8,140 nt of DNA, taken from positions 1-8,140 of the forward strand of contig CALHAQ010000114.1 of assembly GCA_937931775.1 (NCBI GenBank), written 5' to 3'. The stretch is from an uncultured Candidatus Altimarinota bacterium. GTDB taxonomy: Bacteria; Patescibacteriota; Gracilibacteria; BD1-5; UBA6164. The translations under genes and the position numbers were made by a program. A model generated the notes under the pieces. That model saw only the letters and a program-made list of their open reading frames with translations. It had not been told where the DNA came from and searched no databases. Shown in pieces: positions 1-6,182 of this stretch. How positions within the stretch are numbered: position 1 is the stretch's first letter; the number at the start of each line of letters is the position of its first letter.

Positions 1-199
1 ATACAGAATAATCCGAACTATTTTTAGACACATTACCTTCATGCCACTGCTGAGTATCTTTTGCTCATAATATTAAATCAACCATAGGATTTGCATCTTG
101 TTTATATGAAGCCTGTTGAAAAACACCTGATCCATAAGCAAATGCAAAATCAGGATTGTATTGGTCAAGAAATGATTCTGAAGGAAAATTCCCAGGCAT
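1..199 (-). CDS. Tam41/Mmp37-like phosphatidate cytidylyltransferase (CDP-diacylglycerol synthase), N-terminal part
   Basis: The first 66 residues are visible and the gene runs off the left edge of the window. The start is the only ATG after an in-frame stop at 224-226. The residues resemble the nucleotidyltransferase core of the Tam41/Mmp37 family: YGSGVFQQ (22-29, the glycine-serine motif), then PMVDLIL (38-44, with the likely metal-binding Asp41), then DTQQWH (48-53) and a conserved-looking N-x-x-x-N-x-x-x-Y-S ending (56-65). One in-frame TGA supplies Gly45. Family members make CDP-diacylglycerol from phosphatidate and CTP, the precursor of anionic phospholipids, at the inner mitochondrial membrane. 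Here the protein would act at the cytoplasmic membrane face. The gene lies 57 nt downstream of the PhzF gene and has its own candidate promoter. The family call rests on remembered motifs and an N-terminal fragment only; another nucleotidyltransferase remains possible. Confidence 0.72.
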
Positions 200-227
200 A
201 TATAAGAAAATGAAATAATATTTTTAT

Positions 228-255
228 ACTATAGCATTTTTTGGCATCTTGTAAA
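228..255 (-). promoter_or_regulatory. Candidate sigma70-type promoter for the Tam41-like gene
   Basis: On the minus strand there is a -35 TTTACA (250-255, 5 of 6 matches) and a -10 TATAGT (228-233, 5 of 6) separated by 16 bp. This gives a leader of about 20 nt before the ATG at 199. The -35 overlaps the end of the PhzF coding region, so the downstream gene could be transcribed separately from the prfA cluster. Confidence 0.45.
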
Positions 256-256
256 A

Positions 257-1042
257 TTATATTTCTGTTTCAAAAACTGTCACAGCATTCCCAGATATAC
301 TTACTCTCTGACTGAGTAATTCCACTTTCTTCTCTCATCCTCTCTGAGAACACTGATAGACAGAGAAAGATTTCTTTCAGAGTTTTTCTGACCAAAATGG
401 AGCAAGTACACATTCAATACTCCCGGTTACTGGATCTTCATTAATACCACAATCTGTTACAAAACATCTCATATAATAATCATACTGGGTATCTCATTTA
501 CATGTAACGACAATATTTCCATATTCCGTTCCTTTCATTGAAGAAAAACTTGGTTCCAAAGCTTTTAACTCATCTACAGAGTCAGTGAGTAATATCATCC
601 ATTTTTTATCAGTACTATATACTTCCTTTATTCATGAAACTCATGTAATCTGCATTGCCTTTTCAATATTTGAAATTTCTTTATATCACCATAGTGGAAA
701 ATCCATCTTATATCACGCATTTCACTGAGACACTAACAAAGTATCTTTATTTGCGAGGAACTCTATGTCAGAATTATTTTGAACAACACCAGTAGAAAAT
801 AAAATATGAGCAGTGGAAAGAGTCGCATGTCAGCATAAATCTACCTGCTCAGATGGAGTAAAGAATAAAATTCTATATATATTTTCTTTTTCTTTTTTTA
901 TAAATGCAGTTTCTGAGAGATTCATCTCACTCGCAATATCCTGCATGATTTCTTTACTTGGAAAATTATCAACAAGACATACTCCAGCTGGATTTCCTGA
1001 AAACTTTTCAGATGTAAATGCATCTACTTGGTATAACTTCAT
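257..1042 (-). CDS. PhzF-family isomerase/epimerase-like protein
   Basis: A 261-residue protein, the usual length for the PhzF (phenazine biosynthesis-like) fold. It starts MKLYQVDAFT and has SGNPAGVC (15-22). Active-site landmarks of the family are visible: LSETAF with Glu44 (the catalytic acid/base in PhzF), CGHAT with His72, and EDPVTGS with Asp203 (202-208). It also has the C-terminal YQCSQRGGE stretch. Nine in-frame TGA codons read as glycine, including Gly71 of CGHAT and the second Gly of QRGGE; the gene stops with TAA. It begins 10 nt after the HIT gene, so the two are probably cotranscribed. Nothing nearby suggests phenazine synthesis; most PhzF homologues are uncharacterised small-molecule isomerases or epimerases, and the substrate cannot be inferred. 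No Shine-Dalgarno site is visible. Confidence 0.9.
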
Positions 1043-1052
1043 AGAATATAAA

Positions 1053-1502
1053 TTATTTTTTAATTTTTACTTCAGCATCTACTGGAAAGCCTTGATTCTC
1101 TAACATACATCGAATAAACTTTCCCTGAAGTCTCCCAGGAATAAAGTGCATATGATAATGTTCTACACTCCTGTTTCCCATTGTTTCACGAGTTGCAGAA
1201 AAATAGTCTTTCTCTCATAGATTATCATAAAACTCTTTCATAAATGCATGCACTTTTGGTAGTTCTCAAAACTCGTCAGAGTTTAGTTCTCAGACAAATT
1301 GTGTATGACGGATAGGAACAGCCATCAAATGATTCTCTTGTCCAGAGTAGGGATATTTATTAAGAATAATTTTCCAATAATCAAACGTATGAATTAAAGT
1401 ATCCTTGGTAGAATGATTATCACAAAAAGGACATTCATTTCTTCAAAGAACATCAGTGGTTTTATTCATATGGTACTCTGACCTAGTTCAAATTCGAGAC
1501 AT
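1053..1502 (-). CDS. HIT-family nucleotide hydrolase/transferase
   Basis: A 149-residue protein with the histidine-triad signature EHYHMHFIP: His115, His117 and His119 form the H-x-H-x-H nucleotide-binding and catalytic motif. An N-terminal CPFC (24-27) probably binds zinc together with a later histidine. The segment SGQENHLMAVPIRH (53-66) is the usual HIT strand region. Members hydrolyse or transfer nucleoside phosphates such as Ap4A or AMP adducts in the cytoplasm; the substrate cannot be told here. Five TGA codons are read as Gly (residues 5, 20, 71, 79 and 96), and the stop is TAA. The ATG at 1502 is used because a stop lies in frame at 1512-1514; Met12 is an alternative start. It sits 16 nt after prfA and 10 nt before the PhzF gene, consistent with one operon. 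Confidence 0.88.
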
Positions 1503-1518
1503 ATGAGTATATTAATTA

Positions 1519-2595
1519 TTATTCTCCTTTTCCTGCTTGTTCGAGTTTCATTTGTTGATCGGCAACCGCACAGGCATCAATTATAGGAGCAAGTTTCCCC
1601 GTCATTACCTGAGGAATTCCTGAAAAGTTTTGTCCTATTCTGTGATCCGTAATTCTATCTTGGGGATAATTATATGTTCTGATTTTTTCTGATCTATCTC
1701 CTGATCCTACTTGCGCAAGTCTTTCCTCTCCAAGTTCTTTGGCTCTTTTCTCTTGTTCTACTGCGTAAATTTTTGCCCTGAGGATTTGATAAGCTTTTTC
1801 TCTATTTTTATGTTGTGATCGTCATTCTTGACAGAATACTGAGATACCAGTTGGGATATGCACCATATGAATAGCTGAATCTGTGGTATTTACGTGCTGT
1901 CCTCCTGCTCCTGAGGATTTTGTAGCTTTGATATCGAGATCTTCTTCTTTGAGTTCTACATCAAATTCTTCTGCTTCTGGTAGAATAGCTACAGTAATTG
2001 CGCTCGTATGAACTCTCCCTTTATTTTCTGTCTCTGGAATTCTCTGAACTCTGTGTACTCCAGATTCGTATTTAAACCTACTATAAGCTCCTTCTCCTCG
2101 AACTTCAAAAACCATTTCCTTTACTCAACCTGCATCTCCATCTGTTTTCTCTGTTATTTCTACTTTGTATCCTTCTTCTTCAGCAAATAACAAATAGCTA
2201 CGAGCGAGTTCTCCTGCAAAGAGTGCAGCCTCATCTCATCCAGTTCCAGCTCTTACTTCTACAATAATATTTTTATCATCATTCGGATCCTTTGGGAGAA
2301 GTGCCATTTTAAGATCTTCTTCATATTTTGGGATTTCCTGCTCAGCCTCTGATATTTCCATTTTTATCATTTCCTTCATTTCTTCATCTTTTTCTCCTGA
2401 AAGCATTTGCTTATTTTCTTCTAGTTGTTCATTAAGAGACTTGTATTCTTTATATAGATTTACAGCGAGTTCTATAGATTTTTTTCGAGTTGCTACTTGC
2501 TTTACTTTTTTTTGATCCTTAAAAATCTCAGGATTACTAAGCTCTATTTCTAAAGATTCAAATTCTTCTACTAATGTGTCTAAGTTAAATTTCAT
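1519..2595 (-). CDS. prfA: Peptide chain release factor 1 (RF1)
   Basis: A 358-residue class I release factor, full length for RF1. It recognises UAA and UAG in the ribosomal A site and triggers peptide hydrolysis. The stop-codon-reading tripeptide is Pro-Glu-Thr (187-189, in HRVQRIPETE), the P-x-T form of RF1 rather than the S-P-F of RF2. The catalytic GGQ is at 231-233 (SSGAGGQHVN), followed by RSQHKN near 259-264. Three TGA codons in the gene itself are read as Gly (120, 157, 258); residue 120 is in the invariant AGTGGDEA motif. Two tandem TAA stops close the gene. It heads the cluster with the HIT and PhzF genes. Upstream, CATAAT (2613-2618) could be a -10 box, but no good -35 is seen and there is no Shine-Dalgarno site. 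An RF1-only organism fits the reassignment of UGA. Confidence 0.97.
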
Positions 2596-2665
2596 GGTCT
2601 TATTTCTAAATAATTATGCAGATGAGTGTAGCGGAAAAGTAATAAATAGCAAGCACCAAGGATAC

Positions 2666-2700
2666 ATAAAAGACTCTTCGTATTAGGAAGAGTCTTTTAT
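2666..2700 (-). terminator. Intrinsic terminator between aquaporin and prfA genes
   Basis: A perfect inverted repeat of 14 bp (2666-2679 with 2687-2700) around a 7-nt loop. A-rich and T-rich arm ends make it usable on both strands. It lies just after the aquaporin stop on the minus strand and would insulate prfA from it. The longer external T run (2701-2708) is on the plus strand. Confidence 0.75.
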
Positions 2701-2713
2701 ATTTTTTTGTAAA

Positions 2714-3364
2714 CTATTTTTTCTTTTCTGCGCAAAGAACATATTTCCAAAGCGCTACTGCGAGTACAGCACCAAGTACTGGTCATACAACAAACATCCA
2801 AAATTGAGACATAGCGTCACCATTTCCGAGAAGCGCTGGACCGAAACTACGAGCTGGGTTGAATGAAGCGTTTGAAATTGGTCACATTACCATAATTCCC
2901 ATAGTAAGAGCTAAACCAATAACTACTCCAGCAAGATCACCTGCTCATTTCTTAGCTGTTGCACCAAATATAACCATAAGGAAAAGTGCTGTGAATACTA
3001 TTTCTCCCATAATAACTGATGAAGCTGAATACCCATCTCAGATAGCATTTGCTGCAAGAGTAGATGGTCATACAAGTTGGAGAAGTATAAATGCTCCTAT
3101 GAGTGCACCTACTGCTTGTGCAGCAACATATCCTGCAAGATCATTTGTAGAAAGTTTTCCTCTCATCCACATTGCAAGAGAAATAGCAGGATTAATATGA
3201 CATCCTGATATATTTCCAATCGTGTACACCATAGTCATAACTGCAAAACCAAAAGCTAATGCTACTCCCAAAAGACCTAGAGCATCACCTGATACAACAG
3301 CTGCTCCACAACCAACAAGGACTAGTACAGCGGTACCAAAACATTCTGCAATATATTTTTTCAT
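2714..3364 (-). CDS. Aquaporin (MIP family water/small-solute channel)
   Basis: A 216-residue six-helix MIP channel with both pore half-helix motifs: NPA at 58-60 (GCHINPAIS) and NPAR at 169-172 (SFNPARSFGP). The start ECFGTAVLVLVGCG and the segment VALAFGF resemble E. coli AqpZ closely. By alignment from memory the selectivity filter is Phe38, Ile157, Ala166, Arg172. AqpZ has Phe, His, Thr, Arg, so the usual histidine is replaced by Ile, as in the archaeal AqpM. Five TGA codons are read as Gly (residues 99, 109, 140, 161 and 194), the fourth just before the second NPA; the stop is TAG. It probably moves water or small neutral solutes across the cytoplasmic membrane. It follows obg after about 105 nt with its own candidate promoter. 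Glycerol transport is less likely, because the R-x-F-G-P context lacks the GlpF-type Asp after NPAR. Confidence 0.93.
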
Positions 3365-3388
3365 TGCCGCAAAATAAGAAAGTAAAAT

Positions 3389-3412
3389 AGTTCTATCGTA
3401 ACAATAGAAACT
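3389..3412 (-). other. Hairpin in the leader of the aquaporin gene
   Basis: The arms 3389-3396 and 3404-3412 pair over about 8 bp with one bulged base. The hairpin lies between the candidate promoter and the ATG. On the minus strand a short U-rich stretch follows, so it could be a weak obg terminator or a leader structure; its role is unknown. Confidence 0.3.
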
Positions 3413-3418
3413 ACTCCT

Positions 3419-3446
3419 AGTATAGAAAGATATTACTTTTTTTCAA
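3419..3446 (-). promoter_or_regulatory. Candidate promoter for the aquaporin gene
   Basis: On the minus strand a -35 TTGAAA (3441-3446) and a -10 TATACT (3419-3424) are 16 bp apart. Transcription would start near 3412, giving a leader of about 48 nt. This suggests the aquaporin gene is expressed independently of obg. Confidence 0.5.
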
Positions 3447-3469
3447 ATTATGCCTAGCTGATACAACCT

Positions 3470-4834
3470 TTAGAGTTTATACTTAAGTTTTTCTAGTGGA
3501 ACTTCTTTATCTCCTATGAGGATTCTTGGGGAAATATTATCCTCACCAGACCCTTCGAAGAAAAAGCTATTATCCCGTCCTTCGTCCTCAAGTATTTTAC
3601 TAAGTTTTTTTTCTATTTCTCTGATAACTCCCATTTTATCGAGTACATCATAGACTCTCATAACAGCTTCTTTATTTTCAAAATCTGTCATACGAACTAT
3701 TTGTTCGAGCCGCTTTCATGAAGCTCTAAACTGTAAATCTCATAAATACTCTGTACTGACACGTTTCGGATCTACTCACTGATCAGTAAGATCAAATATC
3801 TTTACTTCTTTTTCTTGAATAATTTCTCTATCTACTTCTACTGTAGGAGTTACAAAATTTTCTACAAGATAATCTTTAAGCTCTTCGAGTCATGCTCCAG
3901 TTGCTGCAGATATCATAAAGAACTTTTTATCTGGATATTTTTTGGCAAACTCTCAGAGGATATGTTCCCTCATCTCCTCATCTAACAGATCAGCTTTTGA
4001 AAATACTATGAGTTCCTGTTTATCTCTGAGTTTATCTGAAAATAATTCAAGCTCTTTTCTGATATCTATATAATCCTGAAATACTGCATCCAGTCTATAT
4101 AAATCAAGCAAGTGAAGTAATACTCCTGTTCGTTCAATGTGTTTGAGAAACTCTATCCCAAGCCCCTTTCATTCGCTGGCTCCGGGGATAAGACCTGGTA
4201 CATCTTCAAGCACTAAAGATTTTCCTTTATGATCCATTACTCCAAGATTTGGAGTCAGAGTCGTAAATGGATAGTCTCCTATTTTTGGAGTCACATTTGA
4301 AAGTTTTGAGATAAGTGTTGATTTCCCAGCGCTTGGAATACCGATGATTCCAATATCTGCTACCAGTTTAAGTTCAAGAAATATATCTCTCTCTTCTGCT
4401 ACGTCTCACAGCTCAGCAAATGCTGGAGCCTGACGAGTAGAACTACAGAAATGAGCATTTCAGAATCCACCTCTCCCTCATTTTACTATACAGATTTGTT
4501 CTCCATGAGTTTTGAGATCATAAATGAGTTCTCTACTTTCCTCATCTCTGATAAGAGTCCCTGCTGGAACTCTGAGAATAAGATCTTCTCCATTTGCTCC
4601 ATGGCAGAGATTTGGCATTCCTTTACCACCTTTCTCTGCAGTAAGAACTTTTTTATGTCTATATTCACTCAAGGTATTCAGATTTTCATCAGCCAGAAGA
4701 TACACATCTCATCCGTCTCATCCGTCTCATCCCCATGGACCACCCTTAGGGATATATTTTTCTCTTCTCCACGAAACAAGACCAGGACCTCCTGTTCCTG
4801 CTATTACCTTAATGGATACTTCATCTATGAACAT
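3470..4834 (-). CDS. obg: GTPase Obg/CgtA (50S ribosome assembly)
   Basis: A 454-residue Obg protein with three parts. The N-terminal Obg fold (about 1-155) has the glycine-rich KGGPWGGDGGDGGDV region. The GTPase domain has P-loop GIPSAGKS (165-172), YPFTTLTPNLG, DVPG (211-214), SKAD (279-282) in place of the usual NKxD, and SAATG. A C-terminal OCT-like domain follows (about 345-454, including DVLDKMGVIREIEKKL). Obg binds the 50S subunit during late assembly and links growth to GTP and (p)ppGpp levels. Twelve TGA codons are read as Gly; three lie in the GGD repeats (residues 36, 39 and 42). The stop is TAA. The ATG at 4834 gives the standard Obg start, MFIDEVSIKV. No Shine-Dalgarno site is seen. 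The length is near that of long Obg proteins that carry the OCT domain. Confidence 0.97.
4707..4732. repeat. 9-bp tandem repeat inside obg
   Basis: Unit TCTCATCCG on the plus strand, 2.9 copies. On the coding strand each unit gives Gly-Gly-Asp, with one glycine written GGA and the other TGA. It encodes the glycine-rich GGD repeats of Obg. Confidence 0.85.
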
Positions 4835-4863
4835 AGTTTTTTATAAAAAATTAGTCTTGCTTT

Positions 4864-4892
4864 AGTATAAACATTTTTAGTATTTCTAGAAA
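4864..4892 (-). promoter_or_regulatory. Weak candidate promoter for obg
   Basis: A -10 TATACT (4864-4869) lies 17 bp from a poor -35 TTTCTA (4887-4892), just past the tRNA terminator. It would give a leader of about 20 nt. Only the -10 is convincing. Confidence 0.3.
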
Positions 4893-4930
4893 AAATAGTT
4901 CTGAGTAATCCAAAACTCAGAACTATTTTT
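4891..4930 (-). terminator. Intrinsic terminator of the tRNA cluster
   Basis: A perfect 15-bp stem (4891-4905 with 4916-4930) and a 10-nt loop. On the minus strand the stem ends in a run of T that continues into the flank. It lies 12 nt beyond the 3' end of tRNA-Met and upstream of obg, so it ends tRNA transcription. Confidence 0.85.
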
Positions 4931-4942
4931 ATTTATTTTAAA

Positions 4943-5019
4943 TGGTGTCACTAGGTGGATTTGAACCACCGACCTCGGGGATATGAATCCCGCGCTCTAA
5001 CCAACTGAGCTATAGTGAC
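4943..5019 (-). tRNA. tRNA-Met (CAU), elongator type
   Basis: A 77-nt cloverleaf. The acceptor stem is GTCACTA with TAGTGAC, then discriminator A and encoded CCA. The D arm is GCTC/GAGC, the anticodon loop TTCATAT, and the T arm GGTGG/CCACC. G1-C72 pairs normally, so this is not the initiator. The base of the anticodon stem next to the loop (31-39) is an A-C mismatch. A CAU anticodon could also be the lysidine-modified tRNA-Ile2; the loop with U38 resembles elongator Met more. Confidence 0.85.
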
Positions 5020-5023
5020 ATAT

Positions 5024-5062
5024 AAAAAGCTGAGTGCTGAACTAAATCAGTCTCAGCTTTTT
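5024..5062 (-). terminator. Hairpin between tRNA-fMet and tRNA-Met genes
   Basis: An 11-bp stem (5024-5034 with 5052-5062) plus an inner CTGA/TCAG stem. On the minus strand the outer arm ends in five T followed by ATAT. It looks like a terminator, yet it sits inside the tRNA cluster with no clear promoter after it. It may be a partial terminator or a processing signal. Confidence 0.55.
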
Positions 5063-5075
5063 ACTGGTATTTTAT

Positions 5076-5150
5076 TGGTTGCGGAGATTGGAATCGAACC
5101 AATGACCTCCAGGTTATGAGCCTGGCGAGATACCACTTCTCCACTCCGCG
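5076..5150 (-). tRNA. Initiator tRNA-fMet (CAU)
   Basis: A 75-nt cloverleaf with the initiator hallmark C1-A72 mismatch (5' CGCGGAG against 3' CTCCGCA), discriminator A and encoded CCA. The D stem GAGA/TCTC has the A11-U24 pair typical of bacterial initiators. The anticodon loop is CTCATAA and the T arm ATTGG/CCAAT. The anticodon stem CCAGG/CCTGG has A29-U41 in place of the first of the three canonical G-C pairs. Confidence 0.95.
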
Positions 5151-5158
5151 ATAGATAT

Positions 5159-5233
5159 TGGTACGGCTACGGAGAATCGAACTCCGGTTGCCTGGATGAA
5201 AACCAGGTGTCCTAACCACTAGACGATAGCCGC
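5159..5233 (-). tRNA. tRNA-Glu (UUC)
   Basis: A 75-nt cloverleaf, first gene of the minus-strand tRNA cluster. The acceptor stem is GCGGCTA with TAGCCGT (G1-U72 wobble), then A73 and encoded CCA. The D stem is GTCT/GGAC, the anticodon loop TTTTCAT in stem CCTGG/CCAGG, and the T arm CGGAG/CTCCG. Confidence 0.93.
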
Positions 5234-5266
5234 ATACACTACTTTCTATGCATTGAAAGCTCGGGT

Positions 5267-5293
5267 ATTATATACAAATCCCTTCTGAGTCAA
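5267..5293 (-). promoter_or_regulatory. Promoter of the tRNA Glu-fMet-Met cluster
   Basis: A -35 TTGACT (5288-5293) and a perfect -10 TATAAT (5267-5272) with a 15-bp spacer. A GC-rich discriminator (ACCCGAGC) follows the -10, as at growth-rate or stringently controlled stable-RNA promoters. The transcript would start roughly 25 nt before tRNA-Glu. Confidence 0.7.
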
Positions 5294-5330
5294 GTTTTTT
5301 GAAAGAATTTTTGTACTATTTTTTTCAAAG

Positions 5331-5381
5331 TAGACAAAAACTTTTGCTCTGCTGCTTATTCTGTCTATAGTATTGTAGACA
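5331..5381. promoter_or_regulatory. Putative operator: three TAGACA boxes
   Basis: TAGACAAAAA occurs at 5331-5340 and again at 5376-5385, exactly 45 bp apart. An inverted copy, TGTCTA, lies at 5362-5367, so 5362-5381 is a 6-bp palindrome around 8 nt. The palindrome covers the -10 of the downstream HTH gene. This layout suits autorepression, and the region also separates it from the divergent tRNA promoter. Confidence 0.45.
5344..5371 (+). promoter_or_regulatory. Candidate promoter of the HTH membrane protein gene
   Basis: A -35 TTGCTC (5344-5349, weak) and a -10 TATAGT (5366-5371) are 16 bp apart. Transcription would start about 30 nt before the ATG. The -10 lies inside the TGTCTA/TAGACA palindrome. 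Confidence 0.42.
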
Positions 5382-5407
5382 AAAAATATTTTTAAAAACA
5401 CTAACAA

Positions 5408-5980
5408 ATGTATAGTCTCACTCGTCAAGATGCAGCAGAAAAACTGTGAGTATCTACTAGAAGTATCGATAGATATATAAAATCTGGGAAGCTGAGAAGT
5501 AAGAAACAGTGAAAAATTATCTACATTCATGCGCAAGATATTAGAAATCTTTCATGAGCATGAGAAGACAAAAAACCAGAAGTTATTATCCCAAAAGAAA
5601 AGACACAAACATACACGCAAAGTAAATCTCATTCAAATGAAGTTATGGATACTCAGAGTAGAGCAACACTTGAAAAGATTTATCTTGATATGAAAAGCGA
5701 TATCACAAAAAAGGATCAGGTAATTCAAGACTTATCTATAAAGCTTGGTCAAGCTCAAGAAATAGCAAAAAACTCCGTGAGTCTTGTAGAGTTTAAAAAA
5801 TCACAATTTCTGCTTGAGGAATCAAAATGACATATTTCTAATGAAAATTCTCAATTAAAAGATACTACTCTCGAGCTCTCGCAAAAACTTAAGTATGAAA
5901 AAACCACAAATTATCTTTTGATAAGTTTTTGTGTTATACTTCTTGTAGCGCTTGGAGTGCTCTGGTTTATTAAAATATAA
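5408..5980 (+). CDS. HTH (MerR/excisionase-type) DNA-binding protein with coiled coil and C-terminal membrane anchor
   Basis: A 190-residue protein of three parts. Residues 1-48 form a MerR/excisionase-like winged helix: TRQDAAEKLGVSTRSIDRYI is the helix-turn-helix, and GKIIYIHAQDI is the wing and following helix. Residues 80-165 are highly charged and heptad-like, probably a coiled coil. Residues 169-188 are a hydrophobic segment ending two residues before the C-terminus, a tail anchor. Five TGA codons are read as Gly (14, 35, 50, 52, 141); Gly14 is at the turn of the HTH and Gly35 in the wing. The stop is TAA. The ATG at 5408 is chosen because it starts directly at the HTH fold. It would bind DNA from the inner membrane face, as a tethered regulator or a DNA-membrane linker. 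tRNA-Arg begins 12 nt downstream. The specific function is not recognised. Confidence 0.85.
5932..5940 (+). promoter_or_regulatory. Possible internal promoter for tRNA-Arg (extended -10)
   Basis: TG-T-TATACT matches an extended -10 element within the 3' end of the HTH gene. It would start transcription near 5947, about 46 nt before the tRNA. No good -35 is present, so cotranscription with the HTH gene is an alternative. Confidence 0.3.
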
Positions 5981-5992
5981 ACCTTACTGTTC

Positions 5993-6067
5993 GTCCTTAT
6001 AGTTCAACGGATAGAACAACCCCCTCCTAAGGGGTAGATGTTGGTTCGATTCCAGCTGAGGATACCA
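5993..6067 (+). tRNA. tRNA-Arg (CCU)
   Basis: A 75-nt cloverleaf. The acceptor stem is GTCCTTA with TGAGGAT (G1-U72 wobble), then A73 and encoded CCA. The D stem is GTTC/GAAC, the anticodon stem ACCCC/GGGGT with loop CTCCTAA, and the T arm GTTGG/CCAGC. It reads AGG. It starts 12 nt after the HTH gene stop and is followed by a terminator. Confidence 0.93.
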
Positions 6068-6080
6068 TTTTTTATTACAA

Positions 6081-6112
6081 CTGTCACATATTCGTATGTG
6101 GCAGATTTTTTT
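6081..6112 (+). terminator. Intrinsic terminator after tRNA-Arg
   Basis: A 10-bp stem (6081-6090 with 6095-6104, one G-T pair), a TTCG tetraloop and a seven-T tail (6106-6112). It is a textbook Rho-independent terminator on the plus strand, ending the HTH/tRNA-Arg unit. Confidence 0.88.
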
Positions 6113-6129
6113 CTTAAGAAATTCTTAAG
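6113..6129. repeat. Short perfect inverted repeat
   Basis: CTTAAGAA and TTCTTAAG flank a single A, directly after the T tail of the terminator. The spacing is too tight for a stable RNA hairpin, so it is more likely a dimeric protein site or chance. Confidence 0.3.
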
Positions 6130-6182
6130 TTTTCTATATATATTTATACATGAAATATAGTATTGCGCACTCATATTGCATA

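Noticed and set aside
257..1042. PhzF gene (and others) as a pseudogene broken by stops
   Set aside because: The only interruptions are TGA; no TAA or TAG and no frameshift occurs within any gene, and homology continues through every TGA.
1524..1530. AAAGGAG as a Shine-Dalgarno site for the HIT gene
   Set aside because: It lies about 21 nt before the ATG, too far, and is part of the last codons of prfA.
2859..3200. Plus-strand open frame opposite the aquaporin gene
   Set aside because: It is antisense to the second half of a clear MIP channel with both NPA motifs; no start signal of its own.
4451..4865. Plus-strand open frames of 113-131 codons opposite obg
   Set aside because: They are antisense to conserved Obg coding sequence in other frames; their composition reflects the reversed Gly/Asp-rich codons and no family resemblance is seen.
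4891..5062. Terminal inverted repeats of an insertion sequence
   Set aside because: The two long hairpins flank a tRNA gene and have the stem-plus-T-run form of terminators; no transposase lies between or near them.
5331..5385. CRISPR-like or integration-site repeats
   Set aside because: There are only two direct copies of 10 bp plus one inverted half; no spacer series, cas gene, integrase or tRNA-end duplication is visible.
5246..5536. Minus-strand open frame across the divergent promoter region
   Set aside because: It runs antisense through the HTH domain and over the tRNA promoter, so a real gene here would conflict with two better supported features.
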